A stretch of 64,000 nt of DNA from Leptotrichia sp. OH3620_COT-345. GTDB lineage: Bacteria > Fusobacteriota > Fusobacteriia > Fusobacteriales > Leptotrichiaceae. Positions 8,974 to 17,458 of the stretch are shown piece by piece. Within the stretch, counting starts at the first letter, position 1. Every line of letters starts with the position of its first letter. The position numbers and the translations under genes are program-made. Below the pieces are notes generated by a model, which was not told the DNA's origin, made no database searches, and saw nothing but the letters and a program-made list of their open reading frames with translations. Location of the stretch: the NCBI RefSeq assembly GCF_003932895.1, contig NZ_RQYW01000010.1, forward strand, positions 23,431 to 87,430, given 5' to 3'.

Positions 8974-9214
8974 TTATGCCCTCCGTTTTTAATTTTCTTT
9001 TTGGTCTGAATAAAAGGCTTGTTATTATAAATCCCGCTGTTGTTCCTGCCAGTCCGAATAAAAGCTGTATAGCTTTCGGATCTACATTTATCTGAATACC
9101 GAAAGAAAGGAAATATCCTGCAAATGTAGTTATAGCTACAATAATTATAGATATTACCAGTTCACTTATTGAAACTATATCTCCCCATATTTTTATAAGT
9201 CTCTCATTTTTCAT
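8963..9214 (-). CDS. Small two-helix membrane protein, probable partner of the TctA-like transporter
   Basis: The 83-residue protein has two predicted membrane helices (about residues 15-35 and 45-66) and a basic C-terminal tail (FRPKRKLK). Its 3' end overlaps the TctA-like gene by 11 bp, so the two are translationally coupled. It is shorter than a usual TctB, which has four or five helices, so it may be a reduced small subunit or an unrelated partner. A strong AAGGAG site precedes the ATG. I do not recognise a family from the sequence alone. Confidence 0.65.
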   Translation of the reverse strand: MKNERLIKIWGDIVSISELVISIIIVAITTFAGYFLSFGIQINVDPKAIQLLFGLAGTTAGFIITSLLFRPKRKLKTEGINDI

Positions 9215-9291
9215 ATTTTATCTCCTTAAATTAAAAACTTCTCCTTCTATACTTCATCTTTATATGTGCAGGTTTTTATTGATTTCCGTTT

Positions 9292-10524
9292 TTATTTTAT
9301 TTTTATAATTTTCTTTTTTCCTGCTCTTATTACCATCCCTTTTTCAGGAGTAATAGACACTTTTACATCTTTCACCGCTTCATCGTTCACCTTAAAACCA
9401 CCTTGTTCTATGAGTCTTCTCGCTTCACTTGTTGAAGATAGAAGACCTGTTTTTTTCACTAATAAATCTATTATTCCTATTTCTTCATAAGGAAGTTCTA
9501 TTTCAGGTAAATCTACATCGAGGTTCTTCCTGCTGAATACATTTTCAAACCATTCCCTCGCTTTTTTAGCTTCCTCTTCGTTATGGTATATTTTTACAAC
9601 TTCTTCTCCTAATCTTTTTTTAACTTCCATAGGATGAAGAGACCCTTTTTCGATATCCTCTTTCATCTTTTTTATTATTTCCTGAGGAATTTCGGTAATT
9701 ACTTCATAATATCTGTACATTAATTCATCAGATACCGACATTATTTTTCCAAACATATCATTTGGACTGTCTTTAACTCCAATATAATTATTTAGAGATT
9801 TACTCATTTTTTCAACTCCGTCAAGTCCTTCAAGAATAGGCATTATCATACACACTTGCTGTTCCTGACCGAAATTTTTCTGTAAATCTCTTCCCCTTAG
9901 TAAATTAAATTTCTGCTCTGTAGCTCCAAGCTCGACATCCGCTTTAAGTTCCACAGAATCATAGCCCTGAAGTATTGGATACATAAATTCTATAAGTGAT
10001 ACCGGCTTATTTTCTGAAAGTCTTTTTGAAAAATCTTCCCTTGAAATCATCTGAGATACTGTAAACTGTGAAAGTAACTTTAAAACATCTTCTAGCGTAA
10101 GTTTTTCAAGCCAATCGGCATTGTACACTACTTTTATTTTATCCAGGTCAAGTATTAATGACACTTGTTCCAGATATGTTTTTATATTTTCATTCACCTG
10201 TTCGGCAGTGAGCATTTTTCTTGTTTCGGATTTTCCCGTAGGATCTCCTATTCTTCCTGTAAATGTTCCGATGAGAAATAAAACCTGATGTCCCAAGTCC
10301 TGAAACTGCTTCAACTTTCTCAAAGGTACTGCATGGCCTAAATGCAAATCCGTTCCCGATGGATCTATTCCCAGTTTTATTCTTAAAGGAGTATTTGTAG
10401 AAATCGACTTTTCAAGCTTTTTTTTAAGCTCATGTTCGTTTATTATTTCTTCACAGCCTCTTTTTAATATATCAAACTGTCTTTCAACTTCTTTTTTTAT
10501 TTCTTCTTCATTATTAATACTCAT
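9292..10524 (-). CDS. tyrS: Tyrosyl-tRNA synthetase
   Basis: The 410-residue class I synthetase charges tRNA-Tyr. Its HIGH-type motif is HLGH at residues 61-64, the KMSKS motif is near residue 238, and the substrate region GRIGDPTGKS is near residue 93. A C-terminal S4-like RNA-binding domain spans about residues 345-410 (LVKKTGLLSSTSEARRLIEQGG). It lies 70 bp after cdsA on the same strand. That gap is too short for a T-box leader, so control by uncharged tRNA is not indicated here. Confidence 0.96.
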   Translation of the reverse strand: MSINNEEEIKKEVERQFDILKRGCEEIINEHELKKKLEKSISTNTPLRIKLGIDPSGTDLHLGHAVPLRKLKQFQDLGHQVLFLIGTFTGRIGDPTGKSETRKMLTAEQVNENIKTYLEQVSLILDLDKIKVVYNADWLEKLTLEDVLKLLSQFTVSQMISREDFSKRLSENKPVSLIEFMYPILQGYDSVELKADVELGATEQKFNLLRGRDLQKNFGQEQQVCMIMPILEGLDGVEKMSKSLNNYIGVKDSPNDMFGKIMSVSDELMYRYYEVITEIPQEIIKKMKEDIEKGSLHPMEVKKRLGEEVVKIYHNEEEAKKAREWFENVFSRKNLDVDLPEIELPYEEIGIIDLLVKKTGLLSSTSEARRLIEQGGFKVNDEAVKDVKVSITPEKGMVIRAGKKKIIKIK

Positions 10525-10594
10525 TTTTTCCTCCTACTTTTATCTTGCGATATTTTTCTTATTAAAATTTAATTTTTATATAATTATATATTTT

Positions 10595-11521
10595 TTACAT
10601 AGGCACTACATACTTCATAAATACATAAACTATAGGCAATACAAATAATGCACTGTCAAATCTGTCAAGAAATCCTCCATGTCCTAATAACAGACTTCCT
10701 GAATCTTTTATTTCAAGTTCTCTTTTTATTTTTGATTCCACGAGGTCCCCCAACTCTGCAAATACACCTATAGCAAGGGCAAGAAGAAAAGCTTTCCAAC
10801 CTGATATTGCAATATAATCATAACTTAAACTGCAAGTTTTTGAAATCATTGAAATACTGCAAAGAATTTTTGCTATAAATAAATATATTTTATCAAAAAA
10901 TGAAATCACAATAAACACTCCCAAAATCCCTGCAATTGCTCCTTCAATAGATTTATTCGGACTTATTTTCGGAGCAAGTCTCTGTTTAAATATTTTTCTT
11001 CCTATTAAAATCCCTACAAGATATGCAGAAATATCACATGCCCAAATTAATATAAATGTCATTGCAACTATTACATTTCCATTAGGAAACTCATATTTTA
11101 TAAGTAATATATATGAAAAAAAGTAAGCAATATATATTATTCCGAATAATGTATACGATATTTCCGCCATTGCACCTTTAATCTTAACTTTCAAAATTTG
11201 TCTGAAAGCTATAAGCATTAATGCAAAAACTATATATCCTCCCATATCAAAATTTATTTGCTCCAAAAACCTCATTTTAAAAAATGAAAATATATTTTTT
11301 GAATTTTCCTGAAAATATATTGCCAGAGGAAGAAATAACCCCAATCCCATTCCTATTCTACTTGCAACTTCAAATCCCTTATCTTTCAACATTTTATAAA
11401 ATTCCTGAAGGGAAACACCTATTATTACCATAGTGAATATTAAGAACATAATATCACCTTTCAAAAAAATCCAAAGAAGAAATGGTACAAATAATATAAT
11501 TACAAATATTCTACTTAGCAT
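10595..11521 (-). CDS. cdsA: Phosphatidate cytidylyltransferase
   Basis: This membrane enzyme makes CDP-diacylglycerol from phosphatidate and CTP, the branch point of phospholipid synthesis. The 308-residue sequence has about seven membrane helices. The C-terminal half carries the family signature, with KISPNKSIEGAIAG, GDLVESKIKRELEIKDSG and HGGFLDRFDS; the aspartates bind metal. It overlaps uppS by 11 bp. The uppS-cdsA order is widespread in bacteria and supports both calls. Confidence 0.95.
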   Translation of the reverse strand: MLSRIFVIILFVPFLLWIFLKGDIMFLIFTMVIIGVSLQEFYKMLKDKGFEVASRIGMGLGLFLPLAIYFQENSKNIFSFFKMRFLEQINFDMGGYIVFALMLIAFRQILKVKIKGAMAEISYTLFGIIYIAYFFSYILLIKYEFPNGNVIVAMTFILIWACDISAYLVGILIGRKIFKQRLAPKISPNKSIEGAIAGILGVFIVISFFDKIYLFIAKILCSISMISKTCSLSYDYIAISGWKAFLLALAIGVFAELGDLVESKIKRELEIKDSGSLLLGHGGFLDRFDSALFVLPIVYVFMKYVVPM

Positions 11522-12206
11522 TCAAACCTCCATACCTCCTGTCTCTCCTACTAAAAGACATAATAGCCTTATCGTATTCTTCAGGTGTAAAATCAGGCCA
11601 GTAAACATCAGTTACATAAAATTCCGAATATGCAATTTCCCAAAGAAGAAAATTACTTATTCTGAATTCACCACTTGTCCTTATTATAAGTTCGGGATCC
11701 GGAATATCAGGTCTATACAAATATTCTCTGAACTCAGTTTCAGTTATATTTTTTTTACCTGTTTCCAGTATTTTATTTACAGCATCTGTTATTTCTTTTC
11801 TTCCTCCATAGTTGAATGCTATGTTGAAAACCATATTTTCACAGTTTTCCAAATATTTCTGAGTTTCTTTTATTTTTTTTATTAATTTTTCAGAAATATT
11901 TTCTTCAGATCCTGTTATAAGAAGCTTTATCCCCTGTTTTTTCAAATTTTTCTTTTTACCGTCAAGATATTTCGAGAACAGTTCCATCAGACCGTTTATT
12001 TCTTTTTCGGGTCTTTTCCAGTTTTCAGTGGAAAAAGCATATACAGTCAGGTATTTAATTCCTATTTTCATTGAGTGCTCTATTATTTTTTCCAGATTAG
12101 CAGCCCCTTGTCTATGCCCTTCAAGTCTTATTTTCCCCTTTTCTTTTGCCCATCTTCCGTTACCGTCCATTATTATCGCCACATGTTTCGGTATTGTCAA
12201 TTCCAT
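11511..12206 (-). CDS. uppS: Undecaprenyl diphosphate synthase (cis-prenyltransferase)
   Basis: The 231-residue protein condenses isopentenyl diphosphate units into the undecaprenyl carrier used for peptidoglycan. The catalytic motif HVAIIMDGNGRWA is at residues 8-20, with Asp14 as the metal ligand. GHRQGA near residue 30 and the C-terminal PDLIIRTSGE-type block (PDPELIIRTSGEFRISNFLLW) with the following Glu bind the allylic substrate. It heads the uppS-cdsA pair. The mevalonate operon further along the same strand supplies its substrate, so the region couples precursor synthesis and use. Confidence 0.96.
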   Translation of the reverse strand: MELTIPKHVAIIMDGNGRWAKEKGKIRLEGHRQGAANLEKIIEHSMKIGIKYLTVYAFSTENWKRPEKEINGLMELFSKYLDGKKKNLKKQGIKLLITGSEENISEKLIKKIKETQKYLENCENMVFNIAFNYGGRKEITDAVNKILETGKKNITETEFREYLYRPDIPDPELIIRTSGEFRISNFLLWEIAYSEFYVTDVYWPDFTPEEYDKAIMSFSRRDRRYGGLNAK

Positions 12207-12296
12207 ATATATCCTTTCAAAAGAACTGTTTTTTTATAAATTACTTATATTTTACCATATTTTTCAAAAATTTTAAAAATCTTTTTTAAATTAAAT

Positions 12297-12324
12297 TTGA
12301 TGTTTTGAATTTATATGATATAAT
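12297..12324 (+). promoter_or_regulatory. Promoter of the nadR-like gene
   Basis: TTGATG (12297-12302) and TATAAT (12319-12324) are separated by 16 bp. TG at 12316-12317 makes an extended -10 (TGATATAAT). It starts the only plus-strand gene in this part, facing away from uppS. Confidence 0.7.
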
Positions 12325-12365
12325 TAATTCAAATAGCTAATTTTATTGTGGGAGAATGAATATAA

Positions 12366-13454
12366 ATGAAAATAGGGATTGTAGTAGGAAAATTTCTACC
12401 CCTTCATATAGGGCATGTGAATTTAATTCAAAGAGCAAGCGGTTTAGTTGATAAAGTTTATGTCGTAGTTTCCTTTTCTGATACAGGAGATACGGAAATG
12501 GTTTCAAATTCACGTTTTATAAAAGAAATTACACCAAAAGACAGACTCAGGTTTGTAAAACAGACTTTTAAAAATCAGAAAAATGTTTCGTCCTTTTTAT
12601 TTGATGAAAGCGGTTGCCCTCCATTCCCTGAAGGATGGGAAAAATGGTCGGAAATCCTGAAAAAAGAAATAGAAGAAAGGGAACCCGGTCTAAGCTGGGA
12701 AAATGACGTTTTATTTATAAGTAATAGAAAAGACGATGAAAAATATAATTTAAAATTCTTTAATGCAAAAACCAAATCTATTGACCCTGAATATTCGGAA
12801 TACCCTGTAAATTCGTGGGAAATTAGGGAAAATCCAAGTAAATACTGGGAATTTCTTCCCCGTGAAGTAAGAGAACATCTAATTCCGATTATTACAATCT
12901 GTGGAGGAGAAAGCAGTGGAAAAAGCGTAATGATAGATAAACTCGCAAATGTTTTTAATACTTCTTCAGCTTGGGAATACGGGCGTGAATATGTTTATGA
13001 AAAACTAGGAGGCGATGAAGATGCTCTCCAGTATTCAGATTATGAAAAAATTGTATTCGGTCATCAGTCAAATGTCCTGTATGCAGCAAGAAATGCCAAT
13101 AAATTTGCCTTAATAGATACAGATTACATAACTACATTAGCGTTCTGCCTAACTTATGAAAAGAAAGACAATCCTATTATAAGAGAATTTGTTCGTAATT
13201 ATAAATTTGACTTGACGATACTTCTCGAAAATAATGTGAAATGGGTAAATGACGGTTTACGTTCCATTGGAGAAGACAGCAGGCGGAAAAAATTTCAGAA
13301 TTTGCTGAAAGAATTATATAAAGAATATAATATTCCTTACATTACTGTAAAGTCGGACAATTACGAAAAAAGATATCTTGCCTGTCAGGAAATTATAAAA
13401 GCTTATCTGGATGGAAAGGATAATTTACAAGAAATTGCAGATTCATTCATATAG
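12366..13454 (+). CDS. nadR: NadR-like bifunctional NMN adenylyltransferase / ribosylnicotinamide kinase
   Basis: The 362-residue protein has two domains. The N-terminal nucleotidyltransferase starts GKFLPLHIGH, with the (H/T)xGH-type motif at residues 14-17, and forms NAD from NMN and ATP. The C-terminal kinase domain has a P-loop GGESSGKS at residues 180-187 and phosphorylates nicotinamide riboside. The helix-turn-helix found at the N terminus of the Salmonella protein is absent, so it should be an enzyme without repressor function. It is a single-gene unit with its own promoter and terminator. It points to salvage of nicotinamide riboside; a PnuC-type transporter is not in the window. Confidence 0.92.
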   Translation: MKIGIVVGKFLPLHIGHVNLIQRASGLVDKVYVVVSFSDTGDTEMVSNSRFIKEITPKDRLRFVKQTFKNQKNVSSFLFDESGCPPFPEGWEKWSEILKKEIEEREPGLSWENDVLFISNRKDDEKYNLKFFNAKTKSIDPEYSEYPVNSWEIRENPSKYWEFLPREVREHLIPIITICGGESSGKSVMIDKLANVFNTSSAWEYGREYVYEKLGGDEDALQYSDYEKIVFGHQSNVLYAARNANKFALIDTDYITTLAFCLTYEKKDNPIIREFVRNYKFDLTILLENNVKWVNDGLRSIGEDSRRKKFQNLLKELYKEYNIPYITVKSDNYEKRYLACQEIIKAYLDGKDNLQEIADSFI

Positions 13455-13464
13455 TAAAAATTAA

Positions 13465-13492
13465 GAGGGCTATTAATGCCCTCGCATTTTTT
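13465..13492 (+). terminator. Terminator of nadR
   Basis: A GC-rich hairpin, GAGGGC (13465-13470) and GCCCTC (13478-13483) with a 7-base loop, is followed by GCATTTTTT. It begins 10 bp after the stop codon. Confidence 0.85.
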
Positions 13493-13538
13493 CTACATTT
13501 TTTGAAAAATATTTTATAAACTTCATATTTTAACTAAT

Positions 13539-14130
13539 TCAATCTTTTTTACTTTTAAAACCTTCTAATAAACAAACTATAGAATTATGTATTTCTTTTT
13601 TATCAATTTCTTCTTTTTGAGAAAAATACAATGTTAATTCATTTAATGCTCCTGATATCATACGACATATTACAGAAATTTCCAAATCAACTAATTTTTT
13701 TTGATTTTGCAAAACTGTAAAATGTTCCTCCAAATGTGAAACTGAGTTTTCATTATCAATTTTTCTCCATTTATCCCATCCGATAATATTTGGTGCATCT
13801 ATTAACAATATTCTTTTATTTTTTTCTAAAATTGCTGCATCTATAAAACCTGTACAATCTCCTATTAATTGTCCCCAAACATCACTAAAATTAAGGACTT
13901 TTTTCCACATTTTCAGCAACTTCCTGTTGAACCTTTTTTAAAACTGATAAAAAAAGCGTTTTTTTATTTTTAAAATGATGATATAATGCTCCTCTTGTCA
14001 TTTGGACTTCTTCTGCAATTGCCTCTAAAGAAGTTTTTGAGTATCCATTTTGTGTAAAGTGTCTACGTGATATAGCAATTAATTTTTCTATTGTTTCCAT
14101 CGAAGCTAATTCTTTTTTATTTTTTTTCAT
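13539..14130 (-). pseudogene. TetR-family repressor with a single-base frameshift in an A6 run
   Basis: Two overlapping minus-strand frames together make one TetR protein of about 196 residues. The first (14130 to 13891) has the N-terminal helix-turn-helix with MTRGALYHHFKNKKTLF. The second (13919 to 13539) has the ligand-binding domain with RILLIDAPNIIGWDKWRKID, typical of one TetR C-terminal type. Reading breaks at six A residues (T run at 13899-13904 on the plus strand). Removing one A joins AENVEKV to LNFSDVW in frame. This could be a real inactivating mutation, phase variation, slippage during expression or a sequencing error. The gene starts 1 bp after the VOC gene stop and shares its operon. 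Confidence 0.8.
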
Positions 14131-14131
14131 T

Positions 14132-14539
14132 TTATACCTCTCTGTATAGTTTTAAAAACTCTTCAGTAGGATGTATAATCTGTATAATATCAATTAAAAT
14201 TCCATCTGCATTTTCAATAATAAAATGTCTTTGTCTAAAATCTTCATCTTTTAATTTCAATAAGATAAAAATTTCTTTTTGAGATTCAATATATGAGAAT
14301 ACTTCATTCACATTTTCTACTTCAATATCAAGAATAACTCCTTCACATTTTTTTCTATATTTCTCCGGTATTGTTTCATGCTGACTGTCAATAAAGGCTA
14401 TTTCAAATTTTTTTTCATTTTTTAAACTAATATACCAATCACTTACAAAAGTTTCTTTAAATTTAAATACTTTCTTAAAAAATTCAGCTTCCTTCTTTAT
14501 ATTTTTACTCATAATTACAGGGTAAAAACTGTTTATCAT
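14132..14539 (-). CDS. VOC-superfamily (glyoxalase/bleomycin-resistance type) protein
   Basis: The 135-residue protein has two beta-alpha-beta-beta-beta modules typical of the vicinal oxygen chelate fold. It begins YPVIMSKNIKKEAEFFKKVFKFKE, and the second module ends ENADGILIDIIQIIHPTEE. Its place directly before a TetR gene, under a perfect palindromic operator, resembles drug or electrophile resistance modules in which a small binding protein is induced by its ligand. The substrate cannot be told from the sequence. No signal peptide is seen, so it is cytoplasmic. Confidence 0.75.
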   Translation of the reverse strand: MINSFYPVIMSKNIKKEAEFFKKVFKFKETFVSDWYISLKNEKKFEIAFIDSQHETIPEKYRKKCEGVILDIEVENVNEVFSYIESQKEIFILLKLKDEDFRQRHFIIENADGILIDIIQIIHPTEEFLKLYREV

Positions 14540-14582
14540 CTAAATCACTCTTATATAAATATAATTTTATTATATTTATATT

Positions 14583-14609
14583 TTAACATACATACGGAAT
14601 GTATGTTAA
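14583..14609. promoter_or_regulatory. Perfect palindromic operator of the VOC-TetR operon
   Basis: Arms TTAACATACAT and ATGTATGTTAA are exact reverse complements of 11 bp around a 5-bp centre (ACGGA). On the minus strand the site overlaps a promoter: TTAACA (14604-14609), 18 bp, TAAAAT (14580-14585). A bound TetR dimer pair would block both boxes. The site lies 44 bp before the VOC start codon. Confidence 0.8.
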
Positions 14610-14742
14610 TTATTCAATAAAAAAATAAATTTAAAAATTAATTCATCTCTTGTTTTATAAGTAAAACAAATGATGAATCTCCCTCTTATATTTATTTTTA
14701 AAGTTTTACTGTCATTTTATTTTATATATTAAAATTTTATTT

Positions 14743-14914
14743 TCTTCTCCCGATATTTCAAATTTTCCCGGAAAATATGAAATTATTCTCATAAGAAATT
14801 TTATGTCTGAAAGAAATAAGCTTGCTGTTTTTTAAATGAAGTAAATATTTTTGAAGTTTTAAAAAATTTTACAATCATCAATAACTATGTAAAGGCACAA
14901 ATAATTCTTACGAC
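14743..14914 (+). repeat. Dispersed intergenic repeat, copy B
   Basis: The order of blocks matches the other copies: CCCGATATTTCAAATTTTCCCGG, GAAATTATTCT, GTCTGAAAG, AGCTTGCTGTTTTTT, GTAAATATTTTTGAAG and AAAAATTTTAC. The tail is more decayed than in copies A and C. An upstream AAGTTTTACTGTCATTTTA block is shared with copy D. The rest of this 594-bp gap, 14915-15133, shows nothing I can support. Confidence 0.55.
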
Positions 14915-15133
14915 AAAAACTTATCCAACTCAATCATTTCATATTCAAAAAACACTCAACTCACTAAAAACTCACAAATCCGCCCCGCTGAAACAATCAC
15001 TTTTCTTTGCATTCATTCCTGTATCTTTTATTGAAATAATCTGAATACTATGACTTTTTATTTAATACTTCACTTTCCCTCCGGCAATGAAATTTTTTTA
15101 AATACAAAAATATAAATTTATTCTTATTTAAAA

Positions 15134-15688
15134 TCATTCTTTTTCCAAAAGTTCTTCTACTAAAGGTAATTCTGTAATTCCCTCTCTCGCTAAAAAATGG
15201 CCTGCTTTTTTTAAAATATAAAGTTCGGCATTAAGTTTTTCAGCCATTTCTCTACTTAATTCTATAGGAACTATAGTGTCATTTTCCGATGCTACTACAA
15301 ATCTCTTCTTTGCTTTGGAATTTATCTTTTTATAGTCCGTTTTTCCTTCTACAAATGGATGCAGTACCTCGTATTTGGGTATTTTTCTGTCAAATCCCGA
15401 AACGAGAACAAATCCTCCAAATTCAGGTAATTCCTCATATTGAGTAAGATATTTAAGTAATGTAATCGTTCCCAGACTATGAGCTACAAAATAAGTATTT
15501 TCATTCAGTTCTTTCACATTTTTATTTAATGTTTCAATCCATTCATTTACTTTAGGATTTTCAGAATCAGGCATTCTAAGAACCGAAGCATTCCATCCTT
15601 TATTTTCAAACTGTTTTTTCAACCATGGAAACCAATGTTCTTCGGGTGTTGCACTATATCCGTGAATTATATATAATTGTTTTTTCAT
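15134..15688 (-). CDS. RBBP9/YdeN-family alpha/beta serine hydrolase
   Basis: The 184-residue protein is a small cytosolic alpha/beta hydrolase of the RBBP9/YdeN type. The start, IIHGYSATPEEHWFPWLK, matches that family. The catalytic triad is visible: Ser71 in HSLG, Asp137 in ENDTIVP and His164 in AGHF. The natural substrate of bacterial members is mostly unknown. It is a lone gene with a GGAGG site 7 bp before the ATG, between two copies of the intergenic repeat, so no partner is suggested by context. Confidence 0.85.
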   Translation of the reverse strand: MKKQLYIIHGYSATPEEHWFPWLKKQFENKGWNASVLRMPDSENPKVNEWIETLNKNVKELNENTYFVAHSLGTITLLKYLTQYEELPEFGGFVLVSGFDRKIPKYEVLHPFVEGKTDYKKINSKAKKRFVVASENDTIVPIELSREMAEKLNAELYILKKAGHFLAREGITELPLVEELLEKE

Positions 15689-15894
15689 GTTTTTTCCTCC
15701 TTGATTTTATTTTAAATTATAATATCATATTCTAAAAAATATCTTACAGAATTAAAAAATTCGATAACTAAAAAACTAACATAACTTATAAACTTTTAAG
15801 ATTATCGAACTTTTTCTTCTTCATTATTGAAAAGAATCAAAAATATAAAAATTATAATTCTAATTTATTAAAAAAAGTTAATACTTTTATATAA

Positions 15895-16062
15895 ATTTCT
15901 CCAAAAATATGATATTATTCTGATTTGAAAAATAGCTGTCTGAACATAACGAGCTTACTGTTTTTTTAGCATAATGAATATTTTTGAGAATTAAAAAGTT
16001 TTGCAGCCGATAACAGGAGTATAAGAACATCAATGAGCTCTCATAAAAAGAAAAATTTTTAT
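15895..16062 (+). repeat. Dispersed intergenic repeat, copy C (best-preserved 3' half)
   Basis: This copy has the clearest version of the second half: AGCTGTCTGAACATAACGAG, CTTACTGTTTTTTTAGCATA, ATGAATATTTTTGAG, AGTTTTGCAGCCGATAACAG and CAATGAGCTCTCATAAAAAG. It abuts the stop codon of the minus-strand VOC gene at 16073. Confidence 0.65.
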
Positions 16063-16072
16063 ATTTTATTTA

Positions 16073-16459
16073 TTACTCGGTAATTTCTATTAAATTTCCG
16101 TCAGGGTCGACAATTACACTTTCATAATAGCCGTCTCCTGTAGTTCTTGGTCCGCTGAGACACTTATATCCGTCATTTACCAAAATTTTTGTCAGCCTGT
16201 CTACTTCGGCAGTACTTCCCGTACTGAATGCCAGATGAATGAATCCCTCATTTAAAACTTTTTCTTCTCTTCCGATAAGATTTTCCCTTGTCATTATTTC
16301 AAGCCTGACATCACTTCCGTCAAAACTTAAAAAATATGTTTGTAAAGTCGTTTCAGTATTATGATATTTTGTATTTGCTTTTGCACCGAAATATTTTTCA
16401 TAAAATTTTCTTGATTTTTCAATTTCTTTTGTATACAAAGCCACATGATTTATTTTCAT
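16073..16459 (-). CDS. Glyoxalase I-like VOC protein
   Basis: The 128-residue protein resembles lactoylglutathione lyase (glyoxalase I). It starts INHVALYTKEIEKSRKFYEKYFGA and ends YYESVIVDPDGNLIEITE. Metal-ligand candidates are His4 (NHVAL), Glu in RLEIM, His in FIHLAFS and Glu in IEITE. All four positions of the glyoxalase site appear filled, which supports a metal-dependent enzyme that may detoxify methylglyoxal. It lies 21 bp after the PHP phosphatase gene and is probably co-transcribed. Confidence 0.82.
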   Translation of the reverse strand: MKINHVALYTKEIEKSRKFYEKYFGAKANTKYHNTETTLQTYFLSFDGSDVRLEIMTRENLIGREEKVLNEGFIHLAFSTGSTAEVDRLTKILVNDGYKCLSGPRTTGDGYYESVIVDPDGNLIEITE

Positions 16460-16480
16460 TTTTTCCTCCTTATGGATTTT

Positions 16481-17311
16481 TTAAAGCTTATGATATAACG
16501 GTTGCATTTTATTAAAAGTGCATATATGTGTAAATCCTATCTTTTTCAACTCTTCCTGAATGTAAGGAATATGAGCCCCTACATCCTCAGCTTTGTGAGC
16601 ATCCGAACCTATAGTGATTATTTTCCCTCCCAGTTCATAATAAAGTTTTAAAATATCCCTTGACGGAGTTAAATCTTTCAGTCCATATCTGAAACTTGAT
16701 GTATTCACTTCTATTCCTTTTCCGTCTTCTATTACTTTTTTCAGTATTTTAGTAATAATTTCTTCCGATTTTTCAAAAGGATGTATAGTTTCATTATATC
16801 TCTGTATCATATCCAAGTGCCCTAAAATACTGTAATTTTTATATTTATTCATAACCTTATAAATTTCTTCATAATATTCACGATTGTATTCATCTTGAGT
16901 TTTCCCTTTCTGGAAATCATTATTCCAGAATTCCCTGTTATTTATCTGATGACAGGAAAGTATTACAAAATCAAGTTCATAAGCATCAAACAGTTTTTGA
17001 AAGTCTTTTATTGTATGTATCTGCATCCCAAATTCCAGTCCCTGTCTGATTGTAATTCTATTTTTATACTTTTCTTTTAATTCTCCTATTTCTTTAAAAT
17101 AATTCGGATAATCCACATTCAGTACAACTTTTTCCTTTTCAGAATCTGTCATTTGTCTGTAGACATCATGATCTATTTTTACTCCGTAATCTACATGATC
17201 AGTAAAACATATTTCGGAAAATCCTTTATTGATAGCACTTATTATGGATTTTTCAAGTTCTTCATCAGAATCATCACTGTATTTACAGTGCATATGATAA
17301 TCTGCCAACAT
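16481..17311 (-). CDS. PHP-domain phosphatase (histidinol-phosphatase HisJ type)
   Basis: The protein of 276 residues is a PHP phosphoesterase of the HisJ/HisK group. Metal-binding motifs are present: DYHMHCKYS (His6, His8), FTDHVD, LSCHQI, GHLD and GSDAH near the C terminus. The frame is open to 17368, but the ATG at 17311 has GGGAGG 6 bp before it and begins exactly at the PHP fold, so this start is preferred. No other histidine biosynthesis gene is nearby, so the substrate may be another phosphate ester. Confidence 0.85.
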   Translation of the reverse strand: MLADYHMHCKYSDDSDEELEKSIISAINKGFSEICFTDHVDYGVKIDHDVYRQMTDSEKEKVVLNVDYPNYFKEIGELKEKYKNRITIRQGLEFGMQIHTIKDFQKLFDAYELDFVILSCHQINNREFWNNDFQKGKTQDEYNREYYEEIYKVMNKYKNYSILGHLDMIQRYNETIHPFEKSEEIITKILKKVIEDGKGIEVNTSSFRYGLKDLTPSRDILKLYYELGGKIITIGSDAHKAEDVGAHIPYIQEELKKIGFTHICTFNKMQPLYHKL

Positions 17312-17458
17312 AACAGCCTCCCTAAGTAAAATATTTCTATTTTTAAAATAAAGTTTATTTAAAATCAAAGTATCTTTTCATTAAAGCAACTTTCATATTC
17401 CCAAATTTATTTTAAATTTATCTTACATTTATTATTTTTTAATTCTATATTCTTATTT

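Noticed and set aside
8498..8992. A 164-codon open frame on the plus strand opposite the TctA-like gene
   Set aside because: It is the mirror of a strongly conserved membrane protein gene, has no ribosome site and reads as low-complexity Ile/Ala/Thr sequence.
10525..10594. A T-box leader before tyrS
   Set aside because: Only 70 bp separate it from cdsA, and no specifier or antiterminator structure fits.
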